Positions 56,871 through 64,000 of a DNA stretch of 64,000 nt are shown in pieces (position 1 is the first letter of the stretch; the number at the start of each line of letters is the position of its first letter). Under the pieces are notes generated by a model that made no database searches, was not told where the DNA came from, and was given only the letters and a program-made list of their open reading frames with translations. The translations under genes were made by a program, and so were the position numbers. Origin of the DNA: Macrostomum hystrix (Eukaryota; Platyhelminthes; Macrostomidae); NCBI GenBank assembly GCA_950097015.1, contig CATNEN010000029.1, positions 2,920,001 through 2,984,000 on the forward strand, given 5' to 3'.

Positions 56871-57650
56871 CAATTGTAATTGTTGCTTCAATCGCGGAGC
56901 GCATTGGTGGCAGTGGCTCCAGCGGCGTCATCGTCCAGGCGACGGGAGGCAGGCGACAAATCGAAAGACGAACAGAACGACAGGGGACCGATGTCGACGA
57001 CCTTGACGAGGCAGGCGTCGTCGATCTTAACGACAAGAGGCGGTCTCGGCACAATATCCGTCGCATTGCGAAGATCTGCATATGATAGCGTCTCTGTCGT
57101 TTCGCGCGAAAATTGCCAACGCCAAGGAGGTCACCGCGGCGCAGCTGGAGGAGCGGCCGACGTCGCCGACGCCATCGTCGCCAACGATTCTGCAGCCGCT
57201 GGATCGTGAGCTGCGAGCGTAGGCAACTCAATTGCAGACCGAATCGTGTGGCAGTCATGTCGCCACTGTGGCCCCAGCGGTAGCGGAACAGCGAGGTGGG
57301 TTTTCTAATGAATGCCACATGCCAAGTCCAGCGTTGAGAATTTAACTAGACTTGCACAAACTCGTCATTATCAACTGAGATTTTCTGTTATCTATCTAAC
57401 TATTCGATTGGATTGATTTTATGTTTCTCCCGTCAGACTTTAGCCATAGACATAGGGTGTCGTTTTTGGGGTCTATTTTAATTCTTAGGTCAACGCGAAC
57501 ACTCCATGGCCTACTGACACAGCAATGAAATTAAATTGACTATTTATGTATCAACATAACATTTATCTTGATCTTTATTCATTTTGCTACAGCTTTACAA
57601 CCCTGGGTCGAGTGATTTTTTAGGTAAAAATGCTCCATTAGAATTAGAGG
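56871..57650. other. Region upstream of cysteine-rich gene
   Basis: GC-rich to about 57310, then AT-rich. Open frames on both strands in 56880-57310 are arginine-rich and look like shadows. A 5' exon of the minus-strand gene is likely here but its limits could not be fixed. Confidence 0.35.
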
Positions 57651-57654
57651 TAAC

Positions 57655-57950
57655 AGCTTCAGGGATAGTGGATACAAATTCATGGATCGTGGATACAGAT
57701 TCAGGGATAGGGATACAGATTCAGGGATAGTGGATACAGATTCATGGATAGTGTGCACAGATTCATGGATAGTGTGCACAGATTCATGGAAGTGTGCACA
57801 GATTCATGGATAGTGTGCACAGATTCATGGATAGTGTGCACAGATTCATGGAAGTGTGCACAGATTCATGGATAGTGTGCACAGATTCATGGATAGTGTG
57901 CACAGATTCATGGATAGTGTGCACAGATTCATGGATAGTGGACATAGAAG
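57655..57950. repeat. 24-bp minisatellite
   Basis: About 12 units of ACAGATTCATGGATAGTGTG plus 2-4 bases, with variants GGGATAGTGGAT at the left end and one-base deletions (GGAAGTGTGC). Confidence 0.9.
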
Positions 57951-58160
57951 GATAGTAGGCACAGCATTAGAGGGTGATCAACGTGTAAAAAATGTAATAA
58001 AATTTAATTAGCTTCTTTAATGACAGTGCACATAAAGAAAGTGTCACCATAAACTGAAGAATTGAAGTTTCGTAGCAAAAACAACTAATTTAAAGTTCGA
58101 GTTCATATTACAGGGCATATTACAGGGCATATTACAGGGCATATCGAGGCAGTTTCTAAC

Positions 58161-59129
58161 TCAGTTAAGCTTCTCTCCCCTGGCAACGGCCACAATAGGG
58201 CGCACAATGAGGTAGGCAAGAATGACAGCCAGAATGGCGGTGCCGGCAATCACCAAGAACAAATAGAAGCCGATGTCGTGATTGTAGAAGGCGCAGTCCA
58301 GCACCGACGTCTTGAACAAAGCCCGGTTGGGGCACTCCAGGTAGTTGACCACGGGGCTGCAGCAGGCCAGCCGTTTCGGCACGCAGAGCCCATCGCCGAC
58401 ACCCGCAGTCGCCTGGCAGTGCACGAAGCTGCCAGAATTTGGCACTCCCGAGCAGTTAAAGAACGGCGCCACGCTGAAGGCAAGCCGAATTGGCGGCGGC
58501 GGCGACTTCCCGTCGGCGCTCTCGTCGGCGACTGTCGAGCCGGGCTGACGAGCGAGCCGCCAGCCAATCTGCACCACCAGCCCCGTCGACGGCGCCGCTG
58601 AAGACGACGTGCCGTTGACATCGGAGGCGCTGGATGACGGCAGCTCCTCGAACAGCCAGACTCCGTCGGCGGCCTCAGGGGCCAGACAGCCGCGTCGTTG
58701 GCGCAACGGCGGCACCTCCTGGGAGGTCTTGCCGGACGCCGACGCTGACCGGATACTGAACGCCGTCTCCAGGCAGAGGCCGCGCTTTCGACGCAGCTCG
58801 TCTAGGCGATGCGTCGACGGTCGGAACAGGCGAATCGCCAGGTACCGCAGGCGTCCGTACAGCCCGACGATGGCAGGCGCCGGCACCAGGATAGACAGGT
58901 TGCAGGCGGCTGACGGCAACCAGTCGTCGAAGGTGACCATCGGCCGGGCCACCGTGAACACGATGCTCCGACGACCGTCGCACACGTCAGCAGCCTTCAA
59001 TTCGAGGGCGCCGGCGCCGATGGCGCAGCCGCTGGTGTGACCCCGAGCTGCGGCCGCGACTAGCAGGTGTGCGGCTGCGGCAAGCAGCAGCAGCAGCGGC
59101 GGCAGCGGTGGCGGCGGCTGACAACTCAT
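58161..59129 (-). CDS. Putative type I membrane protein, cysteine-rich ectodomain
   Basis: An intronless 322-codon frame starting at an ATG (59129). The N-terminus is a signal peptide (MSCQPPPPLPPLLLLLAAAA then HLLVAAAA). An ectodomain follows: CAIGAGALELKAADVCDGRR, a TFDDWLPSAACN segment, and a RKRGLCLETAF segment, resembling half of a CUB-like fold. A Ser/Pro-rich variable stretch comes next (about residues 180-215). Then there is a cysteine-dense block (FFNCSGVPNSGSFVHC, LCVPKRLACCSPVVNYLECPN) that recalls an LDL-receptor class A module without its acidic calcium site. A single membrane helix (FYLFLVIAGTAILAVILAYLIV) and a short basic tail (VAVARGEKLN) end the protein. The family is not recognised. 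GC content is well above the flanks, as in the other genes here. Confidence 0.7.
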   Translation of the reverse strand: MSCQPPPPLPPLLLLLAAAAHLLVAAAARGHTSGCAIGAGALELKAADVCDGRRSIVFTVARPMVTFDDWLPSAACNLSILVPAPAIVGLYGRLRYLAIRLFRPSTHRLDELRRKRGLCLETAFSIRSASASGKTSQEVPPLRQRRGCLAPEAADGVWLFEELPSSSASDVNGTSSSAAPSTGLVVQIGWRLARQPGSTVADESADGKSPPPPIRLAFSVAPFFNCSGVPNSGSFVHCQATAGVGDGLCVPKRLACCSPVVNYLECPNRALFKTSVLDCAFYNHDIGFYLFLVIAGTAILAVILAYLIVRPIVAVARGEKLN

Positions 59130-59589
59130 CGCAAAGAATCCAAACTAAGATTCAAAAGATTCCGCTGGCAAACTTTTATTCATGCATGAAGTTAGAAATA
59201 TTTAGTATTTATACTGGAATGCTTTTTGAAATCTATAACGTGCATACAAATAGCCAACAGGATACACCCAAAACACCCGCACAATAGCTGCTGCGCGCAA
59301 TATTCACTACCAGAGGGTCAGATCTACTCCAGTCTGAGCAGCACACACAGAAGGCCAGCTGAATCCACACCAAACTGGCCCAGTCTGACAGTCTTGCGCT
59401 TATCAGGACTATGCATGGCTATGAGTTTAATGGAACTTTTTAGACATATGTTCGGAAAGCTGGCTGAAAGTTAATTCAGTACAGTTCCGCATTTATAGTA
59501 ACTATGAATCTACATGTAGATATTGTGTATTGTACAGTCACAATGCATTGTTTGTAGGCTGTAAATCAATAGTACCCACACGAATTAAC

Positions 59590-60945
59590 TGTTGTGCCAC
59601 AAGTGTACACACAAACTGACGGTTTAGACACAAGTGTACACACAAACTGACGGTTTAGACACAAGTGTACACACAAACTGACGGTTTAGACACAAGTGTA
59701 CACACAAACTGACGGTTTAGAGACAAGTGTACACACAAACTGACGGTTTAGACACAAGTGTACACACAAACTGACGGTTGTGCCACAAGTGTACACACAA
59801 ACTGACGGTTTAGAGACAAGTGTACACACAAACTGACGGTTTAGACACAAGTGTACACACAAGCTGACGGTTTAGAGACAAGTGTACACACAAACTGACG
59901 GTTTAGACACAAGTGTACACACAAACTGACGGTTTAGACACAAGTGAACACACAAACTGACGGTTTAGACACAAGTGTACACACAAACTGACGGTTTAGA
60001 GACAAGTGTACGCACAAACTGACGGTTTAGAAACAAGTGTACACACAAACTGACGGTTTAGAGACAAGTGTACACACAAACTGACGGTTTAGACACAAGT
60101 GTACACACAAACTGACGGTTTTGACACAAGTGTACACACAAACTGACGGTTTAGAGACAAGTGTACACACAAACTGACGGTTTAGACACAAGTGTACACA
60201 CAAACTGACGGTTTAGACACAAGTGAACACACAAACTGACGGTTTAGACACAAGTGAACACACAAACTGACGGTTTTGACACAAGTGTACACACAAACTG
60301 ACGGTTTAGAGACAAGTGTACGCACAAACTGACGGTTTAGAAACAAGTGTACACACAAACTGACGGTTTAGAGACAAGTGTACACACAAACTGACGGTTT
60401 TGACACAAGTGTACACACAAACTGACGGTTTAGACACAAGTGTACACACAAACTGACGGTTTAGAGACAAGTGTACACACAAACTGACGGTTTAGACACA
60501 AGTGTACACACAAACTGACGGTTTAGACACAAGTGTACACACAAACTGACGGTTTAGACACAAGTGTACACACAAACTGACGGTTTAGACACAAGTGTAC
60601 ACACAAACTGACGGTTTAGACACAAGTGTACACACAAACTGACGGTTTAGAGACAAGTGTACGCACAAACTGACGGTTTAGAAACAAGTGTACACACAAA
60701 CTGACGGTTTAGAGACAAGTGTACACACAAACTGACGGTTTAGAGACAAGTGTACACACAAACTGACGGTTTAGACACAAGTGTACACACAAACTGACGG
60801 TTTAGACACAAGTGTACACACAAACTGACGGTTTAGACACAAGTGTACACACAAACTGACGGTTTAGAGACAAGTGTACACACAAACTGACGGTTTAGAC
60901 ACAAGTGTACACACAAACTGACGGTTTAGACACAAGTTATTATCT
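59590..60945. repeat. 31-bp minisatellite
   Basis: About 43 units of GACACAAGTGTACACACAAA followed by CTGACGGTTTA, with GAGACAAG, GAACACAC and GTACGCAC variants recurring in blocks (for example the order GTACGCAC, AAACAAG, GAGACAAG near 60010, 60315 and 60660). Confidence 0.97.
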
Positions 60946-61405
60946 AACGATCTTATCAATGACCAACTCGAGGATGCAGAAAGCTGTTCCTTTGGATTTC
61001 AGTGGAATCGCATTGTTTGATGAACTTGAAGCACATAAATAAGCTATGGTTATCTTTTAACATAAAGGCAAAAATATGCAAACAAAGGTATCATAGAAAC
61101 GATAGCTTCAACCAGCTAGACAATCTGCTGATACACAAATTCATTCGTTAATTTGTTAGGTTCCTTTCTTCAAATAAGCTAACCAAAAAGAGCATAAGCG
61201 TACTGTAGGAACCGCATTAGAGATGCAGGCCAATGGCACAGATAATTAGAACTATAAAACTAGTTAAAACCGGCAAATGTATTCATACTGGTGAAGCATT
61301 TCAATAAACAACAGGCAATCGCATTTAAGTCAGTGGTTCATCGAAAAATGCCAGCACATAGGAATAAAAATAGATTAAAAGAAGAATATATTAACAGAGC
61401 CTAGA
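60946..61405. other. Unique AT-rich spacer
   Basis: No exon, transposon end or array recognised. A plus-strand AATAAA near 61303 has no associated gene that could be identified. Confidence 0.4.
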
Positions 61406-61411
61406 CAGAGA

Positions 61412-62345
61412 GAGAAAGAGAGATTAAGAATAGGTGGGGATTAGATTGAGAGATGGATAGAACAGGTGGGGGATAGATTGAGAGATAGATAGAACAGGTG
61501 GGGGATAGATTGAGAGATAGATAGAACAGGTGGGGATAGATTGAGAGATGGATAGAACAGGTAGGGATAGATTGAGAGATGGATAGAACAGGTGGGGGAT
61601 AGATTGAGAGATAGATAGAACAGGTGGGGGATAGATTGAGAGATGGATAGAACATGGAGGGGATAGATTGAAAGGTGGATAGAACAGGTGTAGATATACT
61701 GAGACGCGGACAGAACAGGTGGGGATAGACTGAGAGATGGATAGAACAGGTGGGGATAGATTGAGAGATGGATAAAACAGGTGGGGATAGATTAAGAGAT
61801 GGATAAAACAGGTGGGGATAGATTGAGAGATGGATAAAACAGGTGGGGATAGATTAAGAGATGGATAAAACAGGAGGGGATAGATTGAGAGATAAATAGA
61901 ACATGGAGGGGATAGATTGAGAGATAGATAGAACAGGTGGGGATAGATTGAGAGATGGATAGAACAGGTGGGGATAGATTGAGAGATGGATAGAACATGG
62001 AGGGGATAGATTGAGAGATGGATAGAACAGGTAGGGGATAGATTGAGAGATAAATAGAACATGGAGGGGATAGATTGAGAGATAGATAGAACAGGTGGGG
62101 ATAGATTGAGAGATGGATAGAACAGGTGGGGATAGATTGAGAGATGGATAAAACAGGTGGGGATAGATTGAAAGGTGGATAGAACAGGTGTAGATATACT
62201 GAGACGCGGACAGAACAGGTGGGGATACACTGAGAGGCGGACAGAACAGGTGGGGATAGACTGAGAGGCGGACAGAAGAGGTGGGGATAGACTGAGAGGC
62301 GGACAGAACAGGTGGGGATAGACTGAGAGGCGGACAGAACAGGTA
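61412..62345. repeat. 30-bp minisatellite downstream of RPB11
   Basis: About 31 units of GGGATAGATTGAGAGATGGA followed by TAGAACAGGT, changing to a GACTGAGAGGCGGACAGAAC variant at the right end. The TAGATATACTGAGACGCGG variant at about 61690 and 62190 marks a block copied about 500 bases apart. Confidence 0.97.
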
Positions 62346-62474
62346 GGGCAGAATATAATTGAAAGCAAGTCAGACAATGCAATTAGATCGGAAACCAAGG
62401 AATATTTGAGCAAGCCTTTAGAAGGGCTTAGACAAAGATTAGATTGAAGAGCTGCCAGCTCAGCCGAGAATCTG

Positions 62475-62810
62475 TCAAGAGAACAAACCAGCCTTGAAGC
62501 CCTCCTCCAGGCCGCTGATCTCTGAGATCAGGTCAGAGATGGCGTGATTGAAAGCGTCCTGAGGCAGGTAGTCTGGAACCGTCTGCACCCGGATGATCAC
62601 CCGGAACTCCATGGGGTGGGGCATCTTGTAGCCGGCGAATAGAACACCGGGATCTTTCAGCAGCTGGGTGGTGAGCAGGTTGCCTAGAGTGTGGTCCTCC
62701 TTGTTGATGATGAATAAGGCGGCGTTTGGCACCTTGGTGTCCCGCTGCATCACTACCTTCTTCTGGCCCTCTTCTAGAAGAAACGACTCCCAAGGCTGAG
62801 GCGCGTTCAT
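62475..62810 (-). CDS. POLR2J: RNA polymerase II subunit RPB11
   Basis: RPB11 pairs with RPB3 through an alpha-motif to nucleate Pol II assembly in the nucleus. The 111-residue protein starts [18 protein letters not shown] and contains KDTKVPNA-like [11 protein letters not shown], the invariant [29 protein letters not shown] and [16 protein letters not shown]. The last two are hallmark segments. Length fits the family (about 115-120) with a slightly short C-terminus ending [12 protein letters not shown]. The coding part is a single exon. Eleven bases before the ATG there is a good acceptor (TTTGGTCTTTCAG), which implies either a 5' UTR intron, running into the 22-bp array, or trans-splicing of a leader. 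Confidence 0.95.
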   Translation of the reverse strand: MNAPQPWESFLLEEGQKKVVMQRDTKVPNAALFIINKEDHTLGNLLTTQLLKDPGVLFAGYKMPHPMEFRVIIRVQTVPDYLPQDAFNHAISDLISEISGLEEGFKAGLFS

Positions 62811-62849
62811 GACTACTGCTGCTGAAAGACCAAAGCACTCGGCATGAGG

Positions 62850-64000
62850 ATCTTGGAGATTGGATGGGAATCTGGGAGGGATGGGTTGGGAATCTGGGAG
62901 GGATCAAATGGGAATCTGGGAGGGATCAGATGGGAATCTGGGAGGGATCAGATGGGAATCTGGGAGGGATCAGATGGGAATCTGGGAGGGATCAGATGGG
63001 AATCTGGGGGGGATCAAATGGGAATCTGGAAGAGATTGGATGGGAATCTGGGAGGGTTGGGTTGGGAATCTGGGAGGGATCAGATGGGAATCTGGGAGGG
63101 ATCAGATGGGTATCTGGGAGGGATCAGATGGGAATCTAGGAGGGATCAGATGGGAATCTGGGAGGGATCAAATGGGAAACTGGGAGGGATCAGATGGGAA
63201 TCTGGGAGGGATCAGTTGGGAATCTGTGAGGGATCAAATGGGAAACTGGGAGTAATCAAATGGGAATCTGGGAGGGATCAGATGGGAATCTGGGAGGGAT
63301 CAAATGGGAATCTGGGAGAGATTGGATGGGAATCTGGGAGGGATGGGTTGGGAATCTGGGAGGGATTAAATGGGAATCTGGGAGAGATCAAATGGGAATC
63401 TGGGAGAGATCAGATGGGAATCTGGGAGGCATCAGATGGGAATCTGGGAGAGATCAAATGGGAATCTGGGAGGGATCAAATGGGAAACTGGGAGGGATCA
63501 AATGGGAATCTGGGAGAGATCAAATGGGAAACTGAGAGGGATCAAATGGGAAACTGGGAGTAATCAAATGGGAATCTTGGAGGGATCAAATGGGAATCTG
63601 GGAGGGATCAGATGGGAATCTGGGAGAGATCAGATGGGAATCTGGGAGGGATCAAATGGGAAACTGGGAGGGATCAAATGGGAAACTGGGAGTAATCAAA
63701 TGGGAATCTGTGAGGGATCAAATGGGAAACTGGGAGTAATCAAATGGGAATCTGGGATGGATCAGATGGGAATCTGGGATGGATCAGATGGGAAACTGGG
63801 ATGGATCAGATGGGAATCTGGGATGGATCAAATGGGAAACTGGGAGAGATCAGATGGAAATCTGGGAGGGATCAAATGGGAATCTGGGAGGGATCAAATT
63901 GGAATCTGGGAGGGATAAAATGGGAATCTGGGAGGGATAAAATGGGAATCTGGAAGGGATCAGATGGGAATCTGGGAGGGATTAAATGGGAATCTGGGAG
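62850..64000. repeat. 22-bp minisatellite, continuing past the window
   Basis: About 52 units of GGGAATCTGGGAGGGATCAGAT with variants (GGGAAACTGG, GGAGTAATC, GGAGAGATTGG, GGATGGATC). It starts about 40 bases upstream of the RPB11 ATG and runs off the window. It may be a 5' intron or the promoter flank of RPB11. Confidence 0.97.

Noticed and set aside
56632-57318. 228-codon arginine-rich minus-strand frame as a whole gene
   Set aside because: Its N-terminal part is arginine-rich, has no credible ATG context and looks like a shadow frame. Only the part up to the donor at 56647 is used, as an exon end.
62844-63918. Gly/Trp/Glu-rich open frames
   Set aside because: Read-through of the 22-bp array.

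Overview
The window is nuclear DNA of an intron-containing animal. The genes have spliced exons with GT-AG borders, and the families include RTEL1, PGM3, RPB11 and a GABA-B-like class C GPCR. Helitron, hAT and tRNA-derived SINE sequences are present, and minisatellite is very abundant. A free-living flatworm such as Macrostomum would fit this load of simple repeat, but that is a guess from style, not a demonstrated identity.

Layout. 1-3690: a decayed minus-strand Helitron that contains a hAT element, which contains a second hAT element; both hAT copies still show 8-bp target duplications. 4378-7617: PGM3 (minus), five exons resolved; the 5' exon with the start codon is not found, and a 4.1-kb array of 28-bp units lies where it should be. 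12211-20295: RTEL1 (minus), 12 exons, complete except for one net +1 frame disturbance in exon 8. 20296-24532: divergent intergenic DNA with two non-autonomous DNA transposons. 24533-33097: a 749-residue coiled-coil protein with a C-terminal CAP-Gly domain (plus), 7 exons. 33480-39695: minisatellites and one candidate exon of unknown identity. 39931-41314: a broken paralogue (two exons) of the next gene. 43694-50065: a GABA-B-like receptor (plus), 14 exons, 760 residues. 51496-about 56870: a cysteine-rich gene of unknown family (minus), three linked exons. 58161-59129: an intronless putative type I membrane protein (minus). 62475-62810: RPB11 (minus). The window ends inside a 22-bp array.

The most unusual feature is how introns and repeats relate. 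Almost every intron longer than about 300 bp is filled nearly end to end with its own private minisatellite, while the other introns are often only 69-103 bp. In several introns the repeat unit carries the 5' splice site. In the receptor gene the units span the exon/intron border itself, so one junction is present as 8 (intron 13) or about 10 (intron 2) tandem donor sites. Two copies of one SINE family have target-site duplications that lie across a 5' splice site, so these insertions duplicated a donor. Together these point to 5' splice sites as recurrent sites of local duplication or insertion. That reading is an inference from this window.

The very long open frames (up to 1391 codons) are all minisatellite read-through and are not annotated as genes. 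Exon borders were derived by hand from reading-frame phase and GT/AG sites. No database search or RNA evidence was available.
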